Shown here: positions 54,701 to 63,829 of the stretch, piece after piece | Layout: every line of letters begins with the position of its first letter | Position numbering within the stretch: position 1 is the first letter of the stretch | Origin: Pegoplata infirma | Lineage: Eukaryota; Arthropoda; Insecta; Diptera; Anthomyiidae | Assembly (NCBI GenBank): GCA_963921195.1 | Contig: OY992537.1 | Span: 50,926,313-50,990,312, forward strand | DNA length: 64,000 nucleotides | Direction: 5' to 3' | Made by a program: the position numbers and the translations under genes | The notes under the pieces: model-generated | Told to the model about the DNA's origin: nothing | What the model saw: only the letters and a program-made list of their open reading frames with translations | The model's database searches: none

Positions 54701-55453
54701 CTGCCCAAGGTTTGGTGGGTGTACTTATAAGAGGAAATATAGGTGCAATGGTAGAAATTAACTGTGAAACAGATTTTGTAGCACGCAATGAAAATTTTAA
54801 AGGTTTTGTGGATCATGTCTCCAGAGTATGTGCACAATATACCGAACTAACACAATTTGATGGTGATTTATGGAAGGTATTAAACATTATTAAAATCTGC
54901 TTTTAAAGAATTTTTTTTAAATGTATGTTAATCTTTTCAGTCTGGTTTCGAAGCTGAAGCTTTAAAAAATCTTAAAACATCTGATGGTAAATCCTTAGCT
55001 GATCATTTAGCTTTACTAATTGGTACCGTAGGCGAAAATGCTTCTATTAAACGGGCTATTTGTTTTAAAGTCAATAATGATTTAAAACTTTCCGGTTATG
55101 CTCATCCTCAAGCAACTACCCAGGCCTCTACTCAAAATGTAACGCAAGTTGGTAAATATGGTGCCATTGTAGCATTCCGTGGTGATAATATCGATGAAGA
55201 ATTACAAAAAAATCTATGCCAACATATTGTCGGTTTAAATCCTAAAAAAGTCGGTGAAGTAGGTAAAGACAAGCCCAATGCCAATAAGGATGATGAAACA
55301 TGTCTGATTCATCAAGAATATTTAATTGATGATGATAAGACTGTTGGTGAAGTATTACAGGAGAACAACTTGTCTATAATAGATTATCAACGTTATGAAT
55401 GTGGTGAAGCAGCTGCTAATGAAGATATGGAACAAGCCAAACTAAGTAATTGA
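48617..55453 (+). CDS. mEFTs: Mitochondrial elongation factor Ts (nuclear-encoded, complete, 3 exons)
   Basis: Nucleotide exchange factor that recycles mitochondrial EF-Tu from GDP to GTP during translation. Exons 48617-48772, 54628-54876, 54941-55453 (all phase 0) give 305 aa, close to the usual length for insect EF-Ts. Residues 1-20 are basic with no acidic residue (RFLHTTR), a plausible mitochondrial targeting peptide. The UBA-like N domain has [16 protein letters not shown] (29-43); the core signature [10 protein letters not shown] is at 97-106; the C-terminal region includes GYAHP and GKYGAIVAF. The start is the first ATG before this homology. Intron 1 is 5855 bp and full of repeats; intron 2 is 64 bp. 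Housekeeping gene; no unusual regulation visible. Confidence 0.95.
49325..51350 (+). repeat. Duplicated mini-me-like block in EF-Ts intron 1
   Basis: TCTCTGACTGTTGAAATGGC ... AAATATTGCACAGATC ... TTTAAACGATATCGG ... GGATACCGAATAGTATTTAAAC occurs at about 49328-49720 and again at about 50872-51260. Each is followed by the same CAATTGAACTTGATCAG tract (50505-50705 and 51580-52390), so the two blocks are a segmental duplication later altered by different insertions. Confidence 0.75.
49742..50503. mobile_element. hAT-type MITE in EF-Ts intron 1 (762 bp)
   Basis: Imperfect inverted ends of about 38 bp (GGACGTTCATAACAAAAC / inverted GGAGGTTCATAACAAAATG) flanked by an exact 8-bp duplication TCAATTGA (49734-49741, 50504-50511). 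The sister block keeps the single-copy empty site at 51580-51587. No coding capacity; P-type ends with 8-bp duplication are an alternative. Confidence 0.85.
51689..52304 (-). mobile_element. 5'-truncated LINE with RNase H end (616 bp)
   Basis: Minus-strand copy flanked by TGATCTTA (51681-51688, 52305-52312); the sister block shows the empty site at 50605-50612. Its 3' end is CCTAACCTAAG-like. It encodes the end of RNase H ([10 protein letters not shown]), one in-frame stop, then a C-terminal region with [19 protein letters not shown] and LTGHCIIG. Related to, but clearly different from, the LOA family above. Confidence 0.85.
52410..52640. repeat. GTCCAAATGTATTTTAAAATT array
   Basis: Tandem units of about 26 bp (CAAATGTATTTTAAAATTGTC), ending in ATTCTACATAGAATTATACA. 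The same array and end occur at 56760-56985. Confidence 0.75.
53110..54620 (+). repeat. mini-me-like repeat ending at the EF-Ts exon 2 acceptor
   Basis: Starts TTTATACCCTCCACTC, has ATAAAGTATATATATT and GTCCGTCCGTCTGTCTGTC, body AACTTTTGAACCACTGG-like in inverted and direct phrases, and the end GTGGAGGGTATTC - TTCGGCAAAG - ATTTCTACTTGTTT. Interrupted by the hAT-type MITE at 53613-54136. Its last bases lie about 8 bp from exon 2. Confidence 0.7.
53613..54136. mobile_element. hAT-type MITE built of CTCACGCACG words (524 bp)
   Basis: Ends TAGAGATGGGGGCGTGAG and inverted CACGCGCGCATCTCTA, flanked by an exact 8-bp duplication GTGGTAAC (53605-53612, 54137-54144). Both ends are packed with CTCACG/CACGTGAG words in both orientations, giving strong secondary structure. 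Non-coding. Confidence 0.85.
54628..54876 (+). CDS. mEFTs: EF-Ts exon 2
   Basis: 83 codons, [10 protein letters not shown] to DGDLWK, with ETDFVARN. Acceptor TTTCTTTTTAG ends at 54627; donor GTATTA at 54877 (weak). The acceptor's upstream tract is the end of a mini-me-like repeat. Confidence 0.95.
54941..55453 (+). CDS. mEFTs: EF-Ts exon 3
   Basis: 170 codons plus TGA at 55451-55453, after acceptor TCTTTTCAG. Contains [17 protein letters not shown] and [13 protein letters not shown]. Ends [10 protein letters not shown]. Confidence 0.95.
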   Translation, partial: SGFEAEALKNLKTSDGKSLADHLALLIGTVGENASIKRAICFKVNNDLKLSGYAHPQATTQASTQNVTQVGKYGAIVAFRGDNIDEELQKNLCQHIVGLNPKKVGEVGKDKPNANKDDETCLIHQEYLIDDDKTVGEVLQENNLSIIDYQRYECGEAAANEDMEQAKLSN

Positions 55454-55511
55454 CAAATGCGTGAATGTCGTCAAATTGTTGAAAATGATAAGAGTAACTA
55501 GAGTAGTTTTA

Positions 55512-55619
55512 AATAAATGTTGGACATTTTTTGTAAAGGTAAATTTTATGCAAAAACTTGCATGCAAAAAAATTTCTAGCTTTTATTGTTATTGTTTAGA
55601 AAATTAATAAACAAATAAA
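55512..55619 (+). terminator. EF-Ts polyadenylation signals
   Basis: AATAAA at 55512-55517, 59 bases after the stop, and again at 55606-55611 and 55614-55619. Either could define the mRNA end. Confidence 0.6.
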
Positions 55620-56448
55620 ATAAATTTTAAAGATACAATATTATAAAGATATAAATATTATTTGATTTTAATGCTAAATTTAATAAAATTTAAAACAAAC
55701 CCAGCAACATTTTCCAATTCTACGTAACATTCCAAGCAATCGTTTTTCAGGAATTACCGTAGAATATGTTTAAGAATCTATTGTAATTGGAATCTGTTTC
55801 AAAAAATGTTCCTGGGATTTATGTGTATAACTAAATATTAACGATGAAAGATTCAAAGTCTAGTGGGTTATCCAAAAGAGCACTCTATTTGGCCTCCAAA
55901 ATGACTCCAAAAAAAGATTCAAAAAGGGGAAATTTTGTCCATACGTTTGAGTCTTTTTAGAGTCATTTTGGATTAACTCAAAAAAGTGTGGTTTTACGCC
56001 TGGTATTTTTGCAGTTTTTTTTTTTTTTTGTTTTTGAAAAAAAAAAAAAAATGCGTAAATCTTGAGATCAGATCTGTTTTTTTCAAAATTATTTTATTAT
56101 TTCACAACAAGGAGTCACTTCGAAATAATTTTTTTATAAAACAATTTCTTGCATGATTGAGGTTCCTTTTGGACTCTGTGTGGATGATTTTATATTGAAT
56201 CCAAAAATTGAGCGTTTTTGGAAAACAAAAATTTAAAACTCAAATAAATGTTTAAGTTTTGAATCTTTTTTGACTCCGAAAAATGTGGGATCCAAAAATA
56301 TTTATTATTTAGATTCTTATAAGAGTCCTTCATTTTGAGCACTCCGAAATTTGTTAGCTGGGAATTGAAAATTTTTCTTTGCTTTTACAAAAAAAAACAA
56401 TATATAAAAACATCATTTCCATTTTTTTTTTACGAATCTAAGAAAACA
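55620..56448. repeat. Downstream of EF-Ts: possible CCCAGC-ended element
   Basis: CCCAGCAACATTTTCC at about 55699 and an inverted GTTAGCTGGG at about 56354-56363 bracket sequence rich in CCAAAATGACTCC and GACTCC words. Boundaries uncertain; no gene. Confidence 0.35.
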
Positions 56449-56740
56449 AGTAAATTCGACTTGGTATGAATACCCTCCACAATGCCCCTTTTAAGTGATA
56501 GTAAATTTTCTGACGTGAAAAAAATAACATTTTTTGATTAGAAATATTTTATTTTGTGTAAAAAAACTTTTTTTTAGTAATTTTTGAAAAAAAAAGAAAA
56601 TTACTAAATTTTTTTTGAGTGTAAAATTTTTTTTTGAATGTAAAATTTTTTTGAGTGTATTTTTTTTTTGTTTTAGTGTAAAAATATTTTTGAGTCACAA
56701 AAATACGTTGGAAAATATTTTTTTAGCAAAGCTTTGGCAC
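56449..56740 (-). repeat. mini-me-like fragment
   Basis: AAAACAAGTAAATTCGAC, TGAATACCCTCCAC and GTGATAGTAAATTTTC match the end of the mini-me-like copies at 479 and 26347. Confidence 0.55.
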
Positions 56741-56759
56741 TACACCATTTCCAGTTGCA

Positions 56760-57320
56760 TTATAAAATTTTCCAAATGTATTTAAAAATTGTCCAAATGT
56801 ATTTAAAACTTGCCAAAATTAATTTTAAAATTGTCCAAATAAATTTTAAAATTGTCCAAATGTATTTTAAAATTGTGCAAATTTATTTTAAGATTGTCCA
56901 AATGTATTTTAAAATTGTCCAAAAGTATTTTAAAATTGTCCAAATGTATTTTAAAATATTCTACATAGAATTATACATAGAATATTGGATAATTTTAAAA
57001 TACATTTGGACAATTTCAAAATAAATTTGGAATTTGTTAAAATACATTTGGAAAATTTTAAAATACATTTGAACAATTTTGAAAATACATTTGGAAATTT
57101 TTAAAAAACATTTGGAAAATTTTTAACTACATTTGGACAGTTTAAAAATACATTTGGACAATTTTAAATACATTTGGACAATTTTAAATATATTTGGACA
57201 GTTTTAAAATACATTTGGACAATTTTAAAATATATTTGGACAATTTTAAAATTCATTTGGACAATTTTAAAGAATATTTGGACAATTTTAAAATACATTG
57301 GGAAATTTTTAAAATACTAT
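56760..57320. repeat. Head-to-head 26-bp tandem arrays
   Basis: GTCCAAATGTATTTTAAAATT units run rightward from about 56760 to 56955, then the strand flips around ATTCTACATAGAATTATACA (56960-56990), and the complement ACATTTGGACAATTTTAAA runs to about 57320. The result is a giant imperfect palindrome. Open frames here are repeat artefacts. Confidence 0.85.
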
Positions 57321-58222
57321 TGGAAATGTTGTAGTGGTGTTCGTCTGTCTGTGCATCTGTGGAAAGCATACTTCAGTCTAAAAGAGCTAGAACCTCGAGT
57401 AAAAATGTTAAGATGTATTTTTATATATCACGTCTTATCCGAGATTTAAAAGATCTTACTCGGATCAGTACTGATCCGAAATTTGAAAGATCAGTAGTGC
57501 GATTCAGTAACTTTTTTAGCGAAATTATCGATATCGTTAACTAACGAGAATTGTCGGTAGTTTTAACGAATATCTGATTCTATAAATTTTTCAATTAACG
57601 ACAAGAATTAACGACAAAAATAGTTAATTTTAGGCCTCTGTTCTGTCTTTCACAACTTTTCAATTCACATGAAAATTTCCGAATCACATGAAATCAAGAT
57701 TTGTGTTTTTTTGATCACGTTTTCATTCGAAGTTAAAATCGAATAATTAAAATTTAAAACATTATACGGAAAAAAGTGCATTCGTTTTACTTTCACCAAA
57801 TTTTATTTATGTAAAACAATACGAAAAAGAAATTCGGATGTGAAATCTAGAACACCAAAAAAATTCGGAAATTTTCATTTTCACATTTTTTATGTGAATT
57901 ACTTTTTTTGGAACAGCGGCCTTAAATTTGTTTATTTTGAATTTGTATTGAGAACCGAAAAATTTCGTTAACTTTACTTCAAAAATTTTTTTGTTGATAA
58001 GTTAACGATTTTCTATAACGACAACGTTCGGTAGAAAAATGTTATAGAATCGCTTTTAAAGACAATTGTCGATAATTAACGATTTTTGACAATATAACTA
58101 CCGATTTTTGTCGTTATAAAGTTTGTGAATTGCGCTACAGTACTGATCCGAAAAATGGATCGTTAAGATTAGATCAGTTTTAATCGGACGGATACAATGT
58201 TATCCAAAAAATGGGTTTATAT
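57321..58222. other. Repeat sequence, no gene
   Basis: Includes GGATCAGTACTGATCC (about 57467) and CAGTACTGATCCG (58138), and TAACGACAA words in both orientations near 57540-58130. Nothing coding recognised. Confidence 0.4.
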
Positions 58223-58230
58223 AATTAGAT

Positions 58231-59265
58231 CAGGGTTTGAAAAAAAAACTCTAACGTACGGTACGTTAGTGTTCTGTACGGAACTATGGAGCGATCGTAC
58301 GTTATCGAAACGTACCGTTCCAAGAACACATTCACTAAAAAGTTTTTTAGTGGTTGTGAAGGTGTTCGCAAACAGAATTCCGAACGTTATGCCTGCGAGT
58401 TGAAGAACAGAAACTTTACGATAACGTACCGAACTAGGTTAGAAACAAAATAAAGTTCTTTTAGTGTTCTGTTTGCGAACTTTTGAGACATTTTTTAAAT
58501 TTAAAATGGCGATATCTTGAAAACTAAGCAAGATAGAGCAAAACGGAGCACATTTTTGGTTCTTGGGATCTCCATAGTATCGCTAGGCCTCTACACATGG
58601 GTAGACCCCATTGGGTCCTTATTTTGAATCTAAAAAAGTTAGCATTCCGGGAAATTTAAAAATGCACATATCTCTCTAAATACTGCCGACACGATGAAAA
58701 GTCTAAAAGCATTTTTGTGGATCTTGTCTCGTAGTACATGACCGATTTTAGATTTTATGTCGTGTCGGCAGTATTTAGCGAGATATGTGCATTTTTAAAT
58801 TTCCCGGAATGCTAACTTTTTTAGATTCAAAATAAGGACCCAATGGGATCCACCCATGTGTAGAGGCCTAGCGATACTATGGAGATCCCAAGAACCAAAA
58901 ATGTGCTCCGTTTTACTCTAAAAGTTTTGTGGTATCGCTATGGACCAATTGGTCTATGCGGAGTGCCCATCTGGCACCGCCACCCTAACCTAACCTAACC
59001 TACTCTATCTTGCTTAGTTTTCGAGATATCGCCATTTTAAATTAAAAAAAAAATGTCTCAAAAGTTCACAAACAGAACACTAAAAGAACTTTATTTTGTT
59101 TCTAACCTAGTTCGGTACGTTATCGTAAAGTTTCTGTTCTTCAACTCGCAGGCATAACGTTCGGAATTCTGTTTGCGAACACCTTCACAACCACTAAAAA
59201 ACTTTTTAGTAAATGTGTTCTTGGAACGGAACGTTAAATAACGTACTGTTTTTTTTCGAACACTG
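58231..59265. mobile_element. hAT-type foldback element (CAGGG ends, 1035 bp)
   Basis: Ends CAGGGTTTGAAAAAAAA and inverted CAGTGTTCGAAAAAAAA, flanked by an exact 8-bp duplication AATTAGAT (58223-58230, 59266-59273). Nearly the whole element is a palindrome: arms of about 500 bp (58247-58740 and 58758-59255) with TAACGTACCG, GCATAACGTTCGG and CCGGAATGCTAAC. CAG-type ends and 8-bp duplication are hAT hallmarks. The right arm is interrupted by an 80-bp LINE tail. Confidence 0.88.
58921..59000 (+). mobile_element. 80-bp LINE 3'-tail insertion
   Basis: AAAGTTTTGTGGTATCGC ... GGCACCGCCAC then CCTAACCTAACC, flanked by TACTCTA (58914-58920, 59001-59007). The other palindrome arm (about 58545-58553) gives the uninterrupted sequence. 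An extreme 5' truncation of a LINE using the same CCTAA tail type. Confidence 0.8.
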
Positions 59266-59302
59266 AATTAGATACTGTACTGATCGTTCACATTTTTACT
59301 TT

Positions 59303-60107
59303 GGTACTGCGCAATAACTCCCAAATGAAATAAGTCCCAATGAAATAATTCCCAATGAAATAAGTTCCAAGAAAAATGAACTAACTCCACACATTAAAAA
59401 ATGAAATAACTCCCAAAGAAAAAATGAAATATGTCCCAATATTTGGGAGTTATTTCAAATCAAAATAATAACTCCCAAAAAAATGAAAGAACTCCCAATG
59501 AAATAAGTGCCAAAGAAAATGAAATAAGTTCCCATTGTTTTTTTTTTGTAATAAAGGTTTTCTGCGTAGCCGGCCTTCGGCCGGGCTTAGGGATTACATA
59601 CTCCATGCATTAAACCCACCCTCTCTGCAAACCAAAGCTATTTTGGTTATCAGGCCTTTTTGAGGCATAACAAATTTGATAGCGTAAAGGCCTGCTACCC
59701 TAGAAAACATTACTTTGCGGAGAGGGTGGGTTTAATGCATGGATTTTATAATCCCTAAGCCCGGCCGAAGGCCGGCTACGCAGAAAAACTTTTAAGCAAA
59801 AAAAAAAGCAATTGCACAGAGGTGTATATTGTTTTCAATTAAAATGAAATAAGTCCCACCATTGATGAAATAACTCCCAATGCTTAAAAAGAAATGAAAT
59901 AACTCCCAATCTATTTTTTGTTGGGGTTTTTTTCATTTGGAAGTTATTTCATAATGAAATAAATCCCAACAAAATTTGTGCAATAACTCCCACTACACTG
60001 GGACAAATTTCATAATGAAATAAGTCCCAAATCGTATGTAAAATTTTTGGGAGTTGTTTCATTTTATTTTTGGGAGTTATTTCATTTGGGAGTTATTGCG
60101 CAGTACC
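59303..60107. mobile_element. Mutator-like foldback element with GC-rich palindromic core (copy 2)
   Basis: Ends GGTACTGCGCAATAACTCCC and its inverted copy, flanked by an exact 9-bp duplication TTTTACTTT (59294-59302, 60108-60116), the length typical of Mutator-like elements. Arms are tandem AATGAAATAAGTCCC units. The core 59562-59787 (GCGTAGCCGGCCTTCGGC ... inverted) matches the core of 26829-27779 in reverse orientation. Non-coding. Confidence 0.85.
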
Positions 60108-60155
60108 TTTTACTTTGGCTACTTAAATTTGACACGAATATGTCTTGTGTTCATA

Positions 60156-61175
60156 GCCTGGACTGTGATCATGTAAAATGAGTGTCGTCTATCGACGATT
60201 GAACGATGAAGATTTTTTGTTGCTTCACGTAAGCACATCACTAGCGTATCGTTTCGAACATAATTCGAAGACGATAAATGAAAATTTGACGTTTTGTTTT
60301 GTTTTTATTTTCGCATTGTTATTATTTCTTGCAAAATAAAAAAATTATCAAAAAACTATTAAAACAAAATATTAAAGTGAGTTTTTTTTACCAAATTCGT
60401 TAATAAATTAATTTAGCAGTTGCTATTGATATAAGTGTGATAAATTAGTGTATATTAAACTCAATTGTAGAATTTGGTTTTTACACCCCTACATGCATAT
60501 GTTAAATGCATCCAATTGGAATGTGTGTGATAATTATTTATTTAATAATTTTAAAGATTTACCCCCAGTTTCTGTAATACGAACGCCATTCGTCTGCGAC
60601 GAATTTGCATGTATTTTGTTTTTGTTACAATAACAAAATACACACAAATTCGTCACGAACGAATGGCGTTCGTATTACAGAAACTGGGGGTTAATGTGAA
60701 TATAAGTGAATATATTAAATAAAATCGTTGTAAAAATGGTTTTTGAAATTTTTTTTTTATATTAAAATTTATTGAAGGTGTTACAAACCGAGTGTTAAAC
60801 TTTAACTGCTCCCCCATATACTGAAGCATTAAAAAATCGCTAAATGTAAAATGTTTATTTTATTATGTTTTTAATAGTTTTTTGAATGGAAATCATTATT
60901 ATTTTAAATAAAAGTATAAAATAATTCATTAAATAACAATTTTGTTTTTATTTAAGCAAAAAACTGTGCAACACGACACCTATTTTGATGTCGTTTATTT
61001 TAAGTCGATTTAACGATTCTCGTTAAACGATTTTGAGCTTGCGTGAAGCTAAAAAGCGTCAAAAAGACGATTTCGAACATACGATTTAAGAAAAATCGAG
61101 TTACATGAAGTCAATGCATCGTTTTGACGACGTCGATACATCATTCTCACTTTACGTGATCATAGTCCTGGTAAC
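60156..61175. mobile_element. Element with GGACT-TGATCA-GTAAA inverted ends
   Basis: Left CCTGGACTGTGATCATG and inverted right CCAGGACTATGATCACG, continuing GTAAAATGAG / GTAAAGTGAG. GTTCATA occurs next to both ends (60149-60155, 61176-61182), but the right end carries four extra bases, so the exact border is uncertain. Contains the hairpin MITE 60562-60690. Confidence 0.6.
60562..60690. mobile_element. Hairpin MITE, TTA duplication (129 bp)
   Basis: Long inverted ends CCCCCAGTTTCTGTAATACG / inverted partner, continuing GAACGCCATTCGT, with a short TTTTGTTACAATAACAAAA loop. Flanked by TTA (60559-60561, 60691-60693). Harbinger-like by duplication size. Confidence 0.85.
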
Positions 61176-61182
61176 GTTCATA

Positions 61183-62530
61183 AATAGGCAAAATTGGACC
61201 AGGGGAAAAAGTTTCTTCTTGAATAACTTGAAAAACATTTTTTTTTTTGGTAAAAAAAATAATTTTTGAATTAAAAAAAAATTTTTATAAAAAAAAAATT
61301 ATTAAAATTAGGTTTCGTGAAATAAGTTTTTGATGAAAAATAATAATGTTGATAAAAACAAAAAACAAAATTATTTCGATAAAATCACATATTTTGGTAC
61401 AATGAAATGCTGAATTTTTTTTTGATAAAAAATTTGATGAAAACATTTTTAGGGGAAAAAAATAAAAATACTAATTATGTTACGTTTTATTCACCAGCTG
61501 GTGATTTTTTTTTAATTCACCATTCAAGTTATAAACCTTCTCGGTTTTAAGAAAATGAAAACAGTAATTCTTATTTTATTTTTTTTTTGTCGTTACACTC
61601 AAAAAAAAAAAACTGTAATGTTAGCAAAAAAAGCTTGTAAACCTACAAGAAAATTTGCTGATTTTGAACCCACAATTTTTTTGCTAAAGTTAGCAAAAAT
61701 GTTTTGCCAAAAATTAGTTAACAAATTTTTGTTTTTTTTAACTTAGTTCATACACATCTGAGGACCCCATTGGGTTTGGACCCGATAGGTCCAGACCCCG
61801 ATGGGTTAGACCTAGTTGGGTTCCTTAAATATCGTCATAGTTTTTGGTCCAAAATTTGTGTCCGTTTCGCTCTACCTTGCTTAGTTTTTGAGATACGTGA
61901 TTATAGGGGACCACTGGGGTCTTGAGAATTAAAAAACTCGATAACTTCAAAAATATTACTCGGAGAGCTTTTGACTATTTTGCGGTCTTGTTCTACGTGT
62001 TGAGAGCTACAAAAATGGTATTGGACTTTTTGTTGTGTCGGAAATACTTACCGAGATATGAGCATTTTAAAAATTTCGGGAATGCTAACTTTTTTGGATC
62101 CAAAGTTAGTGCTCATTAGGGTCCACACATGTGAAGAGGGCCGGCGATACTATGGAGAGCTCGAGAACCAAAAATGGCCTCCATTTTGCTCTATCTGGCT
62201 TAGTTTCCGAGATAGCGCCATTTTAAGTTTTCTGAAAATAAAAAAAAATTTACCATTTGTTTTGCTAATATTAGCAAAAAAAGCTTGTAAAAATTTGGTC
62301 AACTCAATTTTAAATCTAGCAAAAAAAATTAGTTCAAATTTTGTTTAAAATTGCTAATGCGCTAAATGAAGTTTACAAGATATTTTTGCTAACATGCTAA
62401 TCTCAACTAAAAATTTGCTAAAAGTTAGCTAACCAGCATTAGCAAAAAAAAATTAGTAAATCTACTAATGTATTATTTTGAGCAGACATGGGGGTTAATG
62501 ATTACATTGTGTAATTGATTACAGTTTCAA
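61183..62530. repeat. Repeat fragments, no gene
   Basis: GATGAAAAA array with a TTCACCAGCTGGTGA palindrome (about 61310-61505) and GGTTTTAAGAAAATG as at 28050; then GACCCCATTGGG-type sequence (61750-62170) related to 32240-32640 and the 58231 foldback; then TTAGCAAAAA words to 62460. Confidence 0.5.
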
Positions 62531-62745
62531 TTACAATTACATGTAATTAGTAATTGAAAATTTTCAATTACTAATTACATGTAATTGTAATTGAAAAAAC
62601 TCAATTACAAATTACATGTAATTGTAATTGAAAAAACTCAATTACAAATTACATGTAATTGTAATTGAAAAAACTCAATTACAAATTACATGTAATTGTA
62701 ATTGAAAAAACTCAATTACTAATTGCATCTAATTGAAAAATGTAA
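62531..62745. repeat. 37-bp tandem array with ATTACATGTAAT palindromes
   Basis: Units start at 62581, 62618, 62655 and 62692, nearly identical, with a partial unit before. Each has CAAATTACATGTAATTGTAA and AATTGAAAAAACTC. No coding capacity. Confidence 0.85.
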
Positions 62746-63829
62746 TTGATTTTAATGTAATTGTAAGAAACATGTTTATAATTACATTTAGTAGTTAATT
62801 ACTAATATTGTCAATTACACATACATATTTATTCAAAAATCTTTATGCATAAAATCGTTAGTGCAATTGTTTGTAACGCATGATCTCTGGAATCATAAGA
62901 GCTACCAACCTAAGACATACATATTAGATGCTGAACAAGGTTTTAAAGATTTGATTTTTTTCGACCCTGCAGGTGGCGCTGGCCCCAAGTTGTAAACAGT
63001 ATTGTGGGTGCCACAATACTGTAGTCATTCGCAACAAACTGGAAGCAAAAACTCCAAGTCAAACGAAGATAACGATAGTTTTTGTGGTAGTCTTTAAAAA
63101 AAACTTAACAATGACTACAGACGACACAAAAGAAATACACAAAATAGACCGTACAATGCGAGTAATAATCACCACATTAATTGGAATGCAAACATTTTAG
63201 TTAAACAAATTAAATTTAACAAATATTTAGGTAAAAAATCGTTTAACTAAATTTGAATTCATAACTGAAATAGACAAAAAATCTAAAACTGATAGGGTTT
63301 AAATAAACCCAGATTTTTTATACAATGAATTTATTCATTAAATTTTTAGTTTTGAAATAAAGTTTAAAGTATTCATTTTCAACTGAAACATGAATCAAAT
63401 TAATTTTTATTATTATGCATCCGAATACCATGAAAAAGAATACTTGTATGTTTTTTTTGTCTTTAAAAATATTATAAGTAGTTATTTATTATGATTTTTT
63501 TAAATTATTAACCGTTTTTTTACAATTTGGAAAGAAACAATTATTTTATCAAAAAATTTTTTTTTCCTGTGAATTTTAATATAATTTTACCTAAGTATTT
63601 TTCAAAGCTAAACCAACATATTGTCAATGATATGTCCGTCCATCTGTAACATATTTACACAGATTAAAAAAAAAATTAATTTTGTCGTTTTTTAGCGTCA
63701 AAAAAAAAAAGTGTAAATACAACAGGTGTTAATACATTAGAATATTTTTTTTTTAAACAAAAAGTCACAAACAACTGTTATATTTGGTCTCTGAAGAGAA
63801 ATCATAATAAAATTTATTTGTTACGATTT
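62746..63829. other. No gene recognised; probable 3' flank of a minus-strand gene
   Basis: A/T-rich. A 76-codon frame at 62973-63200 lacks similarity or good composition evidence. A minus-strand AATAAA at about 63815-63820 lies just after the stop of the frame at 63830. Confidence 0.4.

Noticed and set aside
56734..57449. Open frames of about 90 codons with repeated KIVQ and YIWTILK words
   Set aside because: Products of the 26-bp array, not genes.
62973..63200. 76-codon plus-strand frame
   Set aside because: No recognisable motif, no clear splice context, and length expected by chance; not enough to call a gene.
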